From: Spirochaetes bacterium RBG_16_67_19
GTDB lineage: Bacteria > Spirochaetota > Spirochaetia > SZUA-6 > DRHE01
DNA: 8,220 nucleotides
Direction: 5' to 3'
Assembly (NCBI GenBank): GCA_001829505.1
Contig: MIBK01000124.1
Location: 1 to 8,220 of the forward strand
The notes under the pieces were generated by a model. The model was not told the DNA's origin and did no database searches. It was given only the letters and a program-made list of their open reading frames with translations. Below are positions 1-5,746 of this stretch, piece after piece. How positions within the stretch are numbered: the stretch's first letter is position 1; each line of letters opens with the position of its first letter. The position numbers and the translations under genes are program-made.

Positions 1-296
1 GCGCCCTGCCGGCGGAGGCCTACGACCTATTGAAGAAAGCCGGCTCCGGCCGGCTCAAGCTGCGCCTGGACCTGGAGGAGCTGGGTGACGTGGTGCGGGA
101 GATCGACCGCTCGGTGAACCGCCTGGCCTTCGCGGTGGTCATCGCCGGGATCCTGATCGGCTCCTCTTTCGTCACCCGCGAGGGGGCGGGGCCCAGCTTC
201 CTGGGCCTGCCCATCCTGGGCCTGGCCGGCTTCTCCGTGGCCGTGGTGCTGGGCATCTGGTTCCTGGTGGGCACGCTGCGCTCCGGCCGCCTGTGA
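1..296 (+). CDS. UbiB/ABC1 (AarF) family protein, C-terminal fragment
   Basis: Only the last 97 codons are present; the frame is open to the left edge (first full codon at base 3) and stops with TGA at 294-296. The visible part has a charged amphipathic stretch (LKLRLDLEELGDVVREIDRS) followed by NRLAFAVVIAGILIGSS and a second hydrophobic segment rich in LGLPILGLAGF, ending LRSGRL. This is the characteristic tail of the UbiB/AarF/ABC1 kinase-like family: a short linker and two C-terminal transmembrane helices after the catalytic domain. Family members have a protein-kinase-like fold and support ubiquinone or other prenyl-lipid metabolism at the membrane. The kinase-like domain itself lies outside the window, so integrity and activity cannot be judged. 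The gene converges on phnE with a 3-nt gap. Assignment rests on the tail alone. Confidence 0.75.
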   Translation, partial: ALPAEAYDLLKKAGSGRLKLRLDLEELGDVVREIDRSVNRLAFAVVIAGILIGSSFVTREGAGPSFLGLPILGLAGFSVAVVLGIWFLVGTLRSGRL

Positions 297-299
297 TCC

Positions 300-1859
300 C
301 TACACGAACTTGGCCCGGATCTCCGCGCTCACGTAGTCCAGCACGGCCACGGTCACGGCGATGAACCAGACGGCGATGCCCGCCGCCCGGTAGTCCAGCA
401 GGCGGATGTACTGCACCAGCAAGAAGCCGATGCCCCCTCCGCCCACCAGGCCGATGATCGTGGACATGCGCACGTTGATGTCCCAGCGGTAGATCGAGAA
501 GCTCACGAAGGGGGCGATCATCTGCGGGACCACCGCGTACATGATGGTCTGCAGGCGCGTGGCCCCGGTGGCCTCCACCGCCTCGATGGGGCCGGCGTCG
601 ATGCCCTCGATGGCCTCGGAGTACAGCTTGCCCAGCGAGGCCACGGAATGCACCGTCAGGGCGATGATCCCGGCGAAGGGGCCCAGCCCCACCCAGACCA
701 CCGCGATCAGCGCCCAGATCAGCGGCTCGATGGCCCGGATGATGTTCATGATCGTGCGCACCGCGTAGTAGATGCCCATGGTGAGCCAGGAGCCGGACAT
801 GAGGTTGCGGGCGGCCAGGAAGCTCACCGGGATGGCGAAGAGGATGCCGAACAGGGTGGCCATCATGCCCATGAAGATGGTTTCCACCATGCGCTCGATG
901 GTCAGCAGCAGGGGCTCGCTGGCCCTCAACCTGCCCAGGGAGGCAATCTGGCGGGCCACCACCTGGTGCAGCGAGCTCTCCCCCGGGTTCCCGGGGAACA
1001 GGCGGTAGGGCATGATCACCTTTGTTTGGAAAGCGCCCCGGCCATCGGCCTGCACGCTGAGGTAGCGGCCCTCCTGGCGCAGCTGGAACTCGTTGCCCAG
1101 CGGATCCACCCAGTACAGCTTGACCTCGCTGTCAGGGGCGAATCCCCGGCCCGTCAGGGTCAGGGTGGAGCCCGGGAGCAGGGTGCCGGCCGTGTCCAGG
1201 GCGGACAGCTCGCCGCAGGTGGGGTCGGCCAGCAGGAAGGGCTGGCCCGGCTTCTCCACGGCCGGCGGGGGCGGATTGTCCGTGCAGGGGGTTTGCACCT
1301 CGGCCGAGGCCTGCCGGTCGACCGTCTCCCGCACCACCGCCGCCTGCCAGGGCCACACCACGCGCCCCAGGGGGGTCAGGGCCTTGGGGAACTCGGTGAC
1401 CATGCGCACGGGGTCCACCTGGCTGACCTGCCAGCCCAGGGCGAAGAAGGTGAACAGCACCAGCACGAAGATGCCGAAGCCGCCCCGCCGCGGCCGCCCT
1501 CGGGAGTCCCGGACGGGGCGGGCCAGACGGGCCGCGTCCGCGACGATCCAGACCCACAGCCCGACCAGGCAGGCCAGGATCAGGCCGATGAAGAACGGCC
1601 GCCGGGCCAGGGCCTTGGCCAGCATGGCCCAGGCCGTGGGCTCGCGGTGGGCCAGCACGCTGATCCGCCAGCCCAGCATGGCCAGGATGGTGACCACGGA
1701 GCCCAGCAGCAGCAGGCCGCGCTGGACCAGGCGGTCCAGGATCTGGCCCAGTCCCGGCACCAGCAGGGAGGCCACCGCCGCCGCCGCGGGCCGGACCAGG
1801 GGCGGGGGAGGCTCCCGGCGCCCGGCCTCCTGCTTGTTCCGCTTGTTCCTGCCGGCCAT
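300..1859 (-). CDS. phnE: Phosphonate-type ABC transporter permease, enlarged (PhnE/PtxC family)
   Basis: Membrane subunit of a PhnCDE importer, 519 aa against about 260-290 for usual PhnE. The C-terminal ~200 residues are the canonical permease: an ETIFMGMMATLFGILFAIP opening near 326, helices to about 511, and the EAA loop around 414-447 (SEAIEGIDAGPIEAVEATGA, then VVPQM) that contacts the ATPase. Helix 128-146 and the GWQVSQVDP stretch after it match the first helix and start of the periplasmic loop in ordinary PhnE. Two additions are seen. Residues 1-115 hold extra hydrophobic segments (about 24-42, 46-64, 89-109) with a PGLGQ motif. Residues about 205-290 form a probable Ig/IPT-like domain (PGSTLTLTGRGFAPDSEV, then ADGRGAF) inserted in the periplasmic loop, with cysteines at 192 and 215. 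The ATG lies 2 nt after the phnC stop, and GGGAG lies 9 nt upstream, so coupled translation is likely. Confidence 0.9.
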   Translation of the reverse strand: MAGRNKRNKQEAGRREPPPPLVRPAAAAVASLLVPGLGQILDRLVQRGLLLLGSVVTILAMLGWRISVLAHREPTAWAMLAKALARRPFFIGLILACLVGLWVWIVADAARLARPVRDSRGRPRRGGFGIFVLVLFTFFALGWQVSQVDPVRMVTEFPKALTPLGRVVWPWQAAVVRETVDRQASAEVQTPCTDNPPPPAVEKPGQPFLLADPTCGELSALDTAGTLLPGSTLTLTGRGFAPDSEVKLYWVDPLGNEFQLRQEGRYLSVQADGRGAFQTKVIMPYRLFPGNPGESSLHQVVARQIASLGRLRASEPLLLTIERMVETIFMGMMATLFGILFAIPVSFLAARNLMSGSWLTMGIYYAVRTIMNIIRAIEPLIWALIAVVWVGLGPFAGIIALTVHSVASLGKLYSEAIEGIDAGPIEAVEATGATRLQTIMYAVVPQMIAPFVSFSIYRWDINVRMSTIIGLVGGGGIGFLLVQYIRLLDYRAAGIAVWFIAVTVAVLDYVSAEIRAKFV

Positions 1860-1861
1860 GC

Positions 1862-2644
1862 TCAGGATCTCCCTTGGAGCCCGGCGCTGGTCCGGACCGC
1901 CTCTTCGCCGTAGATCTCCTTGAACTGGGCGTCGGTCATCCGGCGGATGTCCTCCTTGGTGCCGCGGTACACCAGGCGCCCCTCACGCAGCCCGATGACG
2001 CGCGTGGCGTAGCGCTGCACCAGGTCCAGGTAGTGCAGGCTGCACAGCACCGTGATGCCGTCCAGGCGGTTCAACTCTTCCAGGTAGCCCAGGATGGAGT
2101 GGGCCAGCACCGGGTCCAGGCTGGCCACCGGCTCGTCGGCCAGGATCATCCGCGGCTGCTGCATCAAAGCGCGGGCGATGCCCACCCGCTGCTGCTGCCC
2201 GCCGGACAGCTCCCGGGCCTGCTTGGCGGCCTGCTCGGTGAGGCCCACCCGCTGCAGGGCCTTCCAGGCCAGCTCCCGGTCGGCGGCCGGGAAGCTGTGC
2301 ACCAGGGAGGGCAGCGGGCGCACGTAGCCCAGGCGGCCGGCCAGCACGTTGCTGAGCACGCTGGAGCGGCGCACCAGGTTGAACTGCTGGAAGATCATGC
2401 CGATCTGCCGCCGGATGCGCCGCAGCTCGGCGGACTCCGCGGCGGTCACGTCCGTGCCGTCCCAGCGGATCGTTCCCTCGGTGGGGTCGATCAGGCGGTT
2501 GATGCAGCGCAGCAGGGTGGACTTGCCCGAGCCGGAGAGGCCGATGATGACCAGGAATTCGCCCGGCTCCACGGTAAAGCTCACCTGGCGCAGCGCCACC
2601 GTCCCGTCCGGGTAGATCTTGGTCAGGTTCTGGATTTCCAGCAT
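1862..2644 (-). CDS. phnC: Phosphonate-type ABC transporter ATP-binding protein
   Basis: Cytoplasmic ATPase of the importer, 260 aa, normal for PhnC. Motifs in order: Walker [10 protein letters not shown] at 35-43, Q-loop QQFNLV at 86-91, signature LSGGQQQR at 146-153, Walker B MILADEP at 166-172, D-loop SLDP at 175-178, and switch histidine 204 in CSLHYLDL. All catalytic residues are present. The start at [14 protein letters not shown] is chosen because PhnC proteins begin this way. The frame stays open 50 codons further upstream, but that part overlaps the phnD 3' end in another frame and looks like shadow. The region just before the ATG is GCGCCCGCC, without a purine-rich ribosome site, and a terminator-like hairpin ends 9 nt upstream. 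PhnE follows after 2 nt. The family imports phosphonates, phosphite or phosphate; the exact substrate cannot be read from the ATPase. Confidence 0.93.
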   Translation of the reverse strand: MLEIQNLTKIYPDGTVALRQVSFTVEPGEFLVIIGLSGSGKSTLLRCINRLIDPTEGTIRWDGTDVTAAESAELRRIRRQIGMIFQQFNLVRRSSVLSNVLAGRLGYVRPLPSLVHSFPAADRELAWKALQRVGLTEQAAKQARELSGGQQQRVGIARALMQQPRMILADEPVASLDPVLAHSILGYLEELNRLDGITVLCSLHYLDLVQRYATRVIGLREGRLVYRGTKEDIRRMTDAQFKEIYGEEAVRTSAGLQGRS

Positions 2645-2653
2645 GGCGGGCGC

Positions 2654-2681
2654 AAAAAGGGGCGGGCTACGTCCCGCCCCT
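2654..2681 (-). terminator. Intra-operon hairpin and T-tract between phnD and phnC
   Basis: On the minus strand AGGGGCGGG (2681-2673) pairs perfectly with CCCGCCCCT (2666-2658) around a 6-nt loop. T residues run from 2658 to 2654; the first closes the stem, leaving four free. The structure lies 13 nt past the phnD stop and 9 nt before the phnC ATG. It looks like an intrinsic terminator with a short T-tract, hence probably leaky. Partial termination here would give more mRNA for the binding protein than for the ATPase and permease, as is common in ABC importer operons. Confidence 0.7.
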
Positions 2682-2694
2682 CGTTTGGCAGTCC

Positions 2695-3591
2695 CTATTT
2701 CTTCAGCAAGTCCCCGGCGTTCATGCCGGCGGCCTGCAGCACCTGGCGGAAGGGATCGTAGAAGGTGTCGTCCTTTTCGGTCAGGTCGGTCCACTGGTAG
2801 GCCACGTTGATGGCCTTTTTCCCGACTTCCGTCTTGACCAGGTCCAGGATGGCCTTCACGATCTTGCCGCGCATGTCCTGGGGCACCGCCGGGCTGAACT
2901 GCACCCCGTCGTTGGGGATCGGGGCGGAGACCTGCAGCACGACGACCTTCTCCATGACGTCGGGCTTGTCCTTCTCGATGCGGGTGCGGGCGTCCACGTA
3001 GCAGGCCCCGGCCTGCACATCCCCGTTGTACACGGCGGCCACCACCGCGTCGTGGCTGCCCGCGTCCACGATCGACAAGTCGCGCTCCGGCACGATGCCG
3101 GCGGCCTTCATGGTCAGCATGGGGATGATCCAGCCGCTGGTGGACAGCGGGTCCACCCGGGCGAAGGTCTTGCCCTTCAGGTCGGCCAGCTTGGTGATGC
3201 CGCTGCCGGCCCGGGCGATGATCTGGCCGTTGTAGAAGGGGCTCTTGTTGCGCACCGAAACCAGGGCGGCCTGGGCCACGCCCATATCGGCGGCCATGAT
3301 GTAGGCGAAGGTGGCCAGCGAGGTCATGTGCGCGGTGGGCGGGTTGGCCCGCAGCGCCTCGATGACCCCGGCGTACTCGGTGGCCACCAGGGTTTTGAAG
3401 TACAGGCCGGTCCGGTCGTGCAGCAGGTCCGCGACCTGCTGGGCGCCGGCGGACACGCGTTCCATTTCCCCGGAAGGAACGAAAGCCCAGACGATGGGGT
3501 TCTCCTCGGAACCCAGGGCCTTTTTCTGGGCGAAAGCCAGGCCCGCGGCCAGCAGCAGTACCAGAAGCACGAGAGTCAGTCTCCTGAACAT
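2695..3591 (-). CDS. phnD: Phosphonate-type ABC transporter substrate-binding protein
   Basis: Periplasmic binding protein of 298 aa, a usual length for PhnD/PtxB-type proteins. Residues 1-21 are a Sec signal peptide (MFRR, a leucine-rich core, then AFA before QKK); no lipobox cysteine follows, so a soluble periplasmic protein is expected. Family marks are visible: NKSPFYNGQIIA at 115-126, DPLSTSGWIIP at 147-157 (the Ser-Thr-Ser-Gly ligand loop), GSHDAVVAAVYNGDVQAGA at 178-196, and IPND at 225-228. Family ligands include alkylphosphonates, 2-aminoethylphosphonate, phosphite and phosphate; I cannot choose among them. The start at 3591 is preferred over an upstream in-frame ATG at 3627 because it has AGGAGG 6 nt upstream and begins the signal peptide. 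The upstream ATG also falls inside the predicted -10 box. First gene of phnDCE. Confidence 0.92.
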   Translation of the reverse strand: MFRRLTLVLLVLLLAAGLAFAQKKALGSEENPIVWAFVPSGEMERVSAGAQQVADLLHDRTGLYFKTLVATEYAGVIEALRANPPTAHMTSLATFAYIMAADMGVAQAALVSVRNKSPFYNGQIIARAGSGITKLADLKGKTFARVDPLSTSGWIIPMLTMKAAGIVPERDLSIVDAGSHDAVVAAVYNGDVQAGACYVDARTRIEKDKPDVMEKVVVLQVSAPIPNDGVQFSPAVPQDMRGKIVKAILDLVKTEVGKKAINVAYQWTDLTEKDDTFYDPFRQVLQAAGMNAGDLLKK

Positions 3592-3597
3592 GGCGAT

Positions 3598-3603
3598 CCT
3601 CCT
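3598..3603 (-). promoter_or_regulatory. Strong Shine-Dalgarno site of phnD
   Basis: The minus strand reads AGGAGG followed by ATCGCC and the ATG at 3591. It is a full consensus match with 6-nt spacing and decides the phnD start. It contrasts with phnC, which has no recognisable site, so the binding protein should be translated more strongly than the transporter. Confidence 0.8.
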
Positions 3604-3622
3604 CTTGGCAATATTGAACTCA

Positions 3623-3652
3623 AGCATAGAGCAGGCCCCGGAGGCCCGTCAA
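3623..3652 (-). promoter_or_regulatory. Predicted sigma70-type promoter of phnDCE
   Basis: The minus strand has TTGACG (3652-3647, 5 of 6 consensus bases), an 18-nt spacer, and TATGCT (3628-3623, 4 of 6). The transcription start would lie near 3616, giving a leader of about 25 nt that contains the phnD ribosome site. The spacing to both gene and ribosome site is sensible. I see no clear Pho-box-like direct repeats upstream, so control by phosphate starvation cannot be claimed. Confidence 0.55.
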
Positions 3653-3655
3653 GCG

Positions 3656-3671
3656 AAACGCGCCGGGCGCG
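3656..3671 (-). terminator. Weak hairpin after the barrel gene
   Basis: The minus strand reads CGCGC, loop CCG, GCGCG, then TTT. The stem is only 5 bp and the T-tract only 3, so termination would be weak. Its position fits the end of the barrel-protein transcript just upstream of the phnD -35 box. In such GC-rich DNA a stem of this size can occur by chance. Confidence 0.25.
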
Positions 3672-3694
3672 CGGGCACGCGTGGCGGGCTAGGG

Positions 3695-4774
3695 CTAGAA
3701 ATGCGTGCCCAGGCCCAGCTCCCAGGAAAGCCGGCCTTCGTTCAGGAAATAGGTCCCGTAGAAGATGAAGTCGAAGCCCAGGGCATACAGCCCGACCCCC
3801 AGCCCGGTGGTGCAGTACACGGCATCGAACTGCAGCTCGCCGCTCATCCGGTCATAGACGCCCGCGTCGAAGTAGGCCACCGCCACCGGGGTGGCCAACT
3901 GGAAGAGGGTCAGGCCCGGGAAGTGCAGGCGTACGTCAAAGTTGTTGACCAGCTTCACGTAGCCGTCGTAGCGGTTGGTGTAGATCCCGCGCAGGGTGCC
4001 GCCCAGGGCCCGCCGGGGGTTGGCGCCAATGGGAATCTTCTTCAGGGTCCCGATCGAGCTCAGGGTAGAGATGGGCACCTGATCGCCGAAGATGCGGTCG
4101 AACAGCACGCGGTCGGCCAGGTAGATGCTCACCCAGGGCGAGTCCAGCACGGGCTGGTAGCCGGTCAGGCCCAGGGAAAGGCGCCAGAAGTCGCTCCGCC
4201 CCAGCACGTCGTTGCCCAGCCAGTCGGGGGCGAACTCGGCGGAGAGCACGGCATAGATGCCCCGGGAGTTCAGCGACGGCTTGTCCACGAGGGTATTGTC
4301 GAAAAGAAGGCCTAAGGTGAGCGAGTGCTGCAGAAGACCGTTCTCCTCCGGAAGCCCGGTGAGCACGCCGTTGTCGTCGGAATAGTCGTGGTACTTGCCG
4401 CGGTACAGCAGCAGGAACTCCAGCAGGTTGCGCTCCTGCGCCGGGTTGAACAGGATGCCCTGGGCCACCCCGAAGCGCCAGTCCACGTTCAGGTTTTTAT
4501 AGAGCGCGGTGTCCGGGTCGGCGGGCACGAGCGTGTTGTCGTCGGAACCGTCGAAGTAGTGGCTGCCCTGCCAGCCCCCGCCCGTCGAGGCCCATAGCAC
4601 GGTGTCCACCCCGGGAAAGAGGTCCCAGCCCTTCCAGCCGAAAGCCACATCCCCGCCCCAGATGCGTACGTCCCACTTGAACAGCAGGTCTTCGGGCAGG
4701 GCCGGCAGGGCGGGCAGTGCCGCCGCCGCGAAGCCGAGCACGATGATCAGCGCGAAACACAGGTTCTTGCGCAT
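3695..4774 (-). CDS. Omp85/surface-antigen-like outer membrane beta-barrel without POTRA domains
   Basis: Predicted outer membrane protein of 359 aa. A signal peptide is visible at the N-terminus (MRKN, a hydrophobic run, then Ala/Pro-rich residues to about 25). The rest alternates hydrophobic and polar residues, is rich in aromatic residues and glycine, and ends in Phe (LGLGTHF), as barrel proteins do. Several segments recall the bacterial surface antigen (BamA/TamA) barrel: LLFDNTLVDKPSLNSRG at 156-172, GGTLRGIYTNRYDGY at 258-272 (an LRG motif like the conserved one in barrel loop 6), NNFDVRLHFP at 277-286 and AYFDAGVYD at 300-308. Too little sequence precedes the barrel for a POTRA domain, so the whole mature chain may be one 16-strand-size barrel. 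Function is unknown: membrane insertion, translocation and structural roles are all possible. The start has AGGAG 5 nt upstream. A 64-nt gap separates it from the preceding gene. Confidence 0.65.
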   Translation of the reverse strand: MRKNLCFALIIVLGFAAAALPALPALPEDLLFKWDVRIWGGDVAFGWKGWDLFPGVDTVLWASTGGGWQGSHYFDGSDDNTLVPADPDTALYKNLNVDWRFGVAQGILFNPAQERNLLEFLLLYRGKYHDYSDDNGVLTGLPEENGLLQHSLTLGLLFDNTLVDKPSLNSRGIYAVLSAEFAPDWLGNDVLGRSDFWRLSLGLTGYQPVLDSPWVSIYLADRVLFDRIFGDQVPISTLSSIGTLKKIPIGANPRRALGGTLRGIYTNRYDGYVKLVNNFDVRLHFPGLTLFQLATPVAVAYFDAGVYDRMSGELQFDAVYCTTGLGVGLYALGFDFIFYGTYFLNEGRLSWELGLGTHF

Positions 4775-4779
4775 ACCCT

Positions 4780-4784
4780 CTCCT
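4780..4784 (-). promoter_or_regulatory. Ribosome site fixing the barrel-gene start
   Basis: AGGAG lies 5 nt before the ATG at 4774 on the minus strand, and the signal peptide starts there. A further in-frame ATG at 4846 would overlap the end of the preceding gene and add 24 charged residues before the signal peptide, so the downstream start is preferred. Confidence 0.65.
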
Positions 4785-4814
4785 GCCTTCAATACAGCGT
4801 GCTGAACCCCGGTT

Positions 4815-4829
4815 GCGCGCTTCGCGCGC
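4815..4829 (-). repeat. Perfect GCGCGC-GAA-GCGCGC inverted repeat between genes
   Basis: A 6-bp perfect stem with a 3-nt GAA loop, 9 nt after the stop of the serine-kinase-like gene. There is no T-tract after it, so it is not a classical intrinsic terminator. It could stabilise an mRNA 3' end, assist Rho-dependent ending, or be chance in GC-rich DNA. Confidence 0.35.
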
Positions 4830-4838
4830 TGTCGAGGC

Positions 4839-5681
4839 TCAGTCATCGAGCACCAGCACGGACTCCGGGTAGTACCGGACCATGTTGTTTTCCAGGCACC
4901 AGTTCAGGCGGGCCTGGAGGAGGCGGTTCTTGGTTTCCAGATCGATCTCTTCCTTCAACAGGATGAAGTCGATGTCGATGCGCAGCGGCCGCAGGGGAAA
5001 AAGGTGCCGGGTGCTCTTGCGCGGCAGGATCTTGCCCTCGATCGTGCGTTGCACCACCTCCTCCTTGGTGAAGAAGGGGCGCTTGAACAGGCTGAAGGCG
5101 TTCTCGTGCTGGCGGAAAGTCTTGGCCGACTGCTCGTCGGCGATGTACACCAGGCGCAGGCTGCGCCGGTCCAGGTCGGCCTCGAAGTCCTTGAGGGCCC
5201 GGATGAGGACGTCCAGGTTGTGGCCTTCCTCCGTGATGCGCAGCTCGAACACCTCCTCCTCGCGGGTGAGGATGCCGAAGCAGGAGCGGTGGCGCTGGAT
5301 GTTCTTCACCGCCTCGGCGTAGTCGCGGTGGCGGACCAGCTCCAGGTTTTCCCTCCGGGCGAAGACCTGCAGGACCTCCTCCAGGGGGCAGCGGTCCAGG
5401 ATGAGCGCGTCCCAGCCGAACAGGCCGATGGAGGGGTCGTCGTAGTCCACCTCGTAAACCACGATGTCGCGGCAGCCCAGCGCCTTCAGCGCGGTGACCC
5501 GGTGCATGCCGTCCAGGGCGATGTAGCGCCCCTGGTACTGGGTCACGATGATCGGGTTCTTGACCACCCCGTCGTGGTCGATGTGCGAGGACAGCTTCTG
5601 GGTCCAGTCCGAAACCACGCCCTCGTGCAGCAGGATCCGGGAGATCGGGATGATCTTGATCTTGCTGAAGATCTCTTTCAT
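4839..5681 (-). CDS. ParB/Srx-fold protein, free L-serine kinase-like (SerK/SbnI family)
   Basis: Cytoplasmic protein of 280 aa; the family's known members are about 240-260 aa. The N-terminal region resembles the ParB/sulfiredoxin-type nucleotide-binding fold of SerK (archaeal ADP-dependent serine kinase) and SbnI (staphyloferrin B pathway), which convert free L-serine to O-phosphoserine. Visible marks are ISRILLHE at 13-20, with Glu20 where the family's catalytic glutamate is expected, and ALDGMHRVTALKALGC at 55-70, the DGxHR nucleotide/phosphate motif. The C-terminal part has LPRKSTRHLFPLRPLRIDI at 219-237, also in the style of this family. A chromosome-partitioning ParB is unlikely: I see no helix-turn-helix and no parA neighbour. 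The start at 5681 fits the N-terminus of the fold. It lacks a ribosome site, but a promoter places the mRNA start about there. The biochemical role is inferred. Confidence 0.6.
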   Translation of the reverse strand: MKEIFSKIKIIPISRILLHEGVVSDWTQKLSSHIDHDGVVKNPIIVTQYQGRYIALDGMHRVTALKALGCRDIVVYEVDYDDPSIGLFGWDALILDRCPLEEVLQVFARRENLELVRHRDYAEAVKNIQRHRSCFGILTREEEVFELRITEEGHNLDVLIRALKDFEADLDRRSLRLVYIADEQSAKTFRQHENAFSLFKRPFFTKEEVVQRTIEGKILPRKSTRHLFPLRPLRIDIDFILLKEEIDLETKNRLLQARLNWCLENNMVRYYPESVLVLDD

Positions 5682-5689
5682 GCCCGCTA

Positions 5690-5718
5690 ACACTACACCG
5701 CGTCCGGTATGCTGGCAA
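5690..5718 (-). promoter_or_regulatory. Predicted promoter of the serine-kinase-like gene (near-leaderless)
   Basis: The minus strand has TTGCCA (5718-5713, 5 of 6 consensus bases), a 17-nt spacer, and TAGTGT (5695-5690, a TANNNT-type -10 box). The expected transcription start is near 5683, at most 2-3 nt before the ATG at 5681. That fits the lack of a Shine-Dalgarno sequence. The -35 box overlaps the -35 box of the divergent mnmA promoter. Confidence 0.5.
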
Positions 5719-5740
5719 GCGGCGAAATTTGGTCTACAGT
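5712..5740 (+). promoter_or_regulatory. Predicted promoter of mnmA-birA (leaderless)
   Basis: The plus strand has CTGGCA (5712-5717, 4 of 6 consensus bases), a 17-nt spacer, and TACAGT (5735-5740, TANNNT-type, 4 of 6). Counting 7 nt past the -10 box lands on the A of the mnmA ATG at 5747. No Shine-Dalgarno sequence is visible before that ATG, only GGGCCC. The match is modest, but its geometry mirrors the divergent promoter. Confidence 0.45.
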
Positions 5741-5746
5741 GGGCCC

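Noticed and set aside
648..1913. 421-codon open frame on the plus strand, antisense to phnE
   Set aside because: The translation is rich in His, Gln, Gly, Asp and Arg with low complexity, typical of the reverse strand of a GC-rich gene. The opposite strand carries a clear PhnE.
1874..2761. 295-codon open frame on the plus strand, antisense to phnC
   Set aside because: The composition is shadow-like (Gln, His, Gly, Ala rich), with no motifs. The real PhnC motifs are all on the minus strand.
2645..2794. 50-codon N-terminal extension of phnC
   Set aside because: It would overlap the phnD 3' end and include the terminator hairpin. Its residues look random, and PhnC proteins begin at the later methionine.
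3592..3627. Upstream ATG adding 12 residues to PhnD
   Set aside because: It overlaps the predicted -10 box, lies before the expected mRNA start, and would put a charged stretch before the signal peptide.
3676..3683. Perfect palindrome CACGCGTG upstream of phnD, considered as an operator
   Set aside because: It is short, GC-rich and a single copy, 24 nt upstream of the -35 box. No regulator can be tied to it from the sequence.
4839..5681. Chromosome-partitioning ParB reading of the DGMHR gene
   Set aside because: There is no helix-turn-helix, no neighbouring parA and no parS-like sites that I can see. The C-terminal part fits SerK/SbnI better.
4843..5718. 291-codon frame on the minus strand overlapping the serine-kinase-like gene
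   Set aside because: The translation is dominated by Pro, Gly, Arg and His in low-complexity runs. The +1 frame has recognisable fold motifs.
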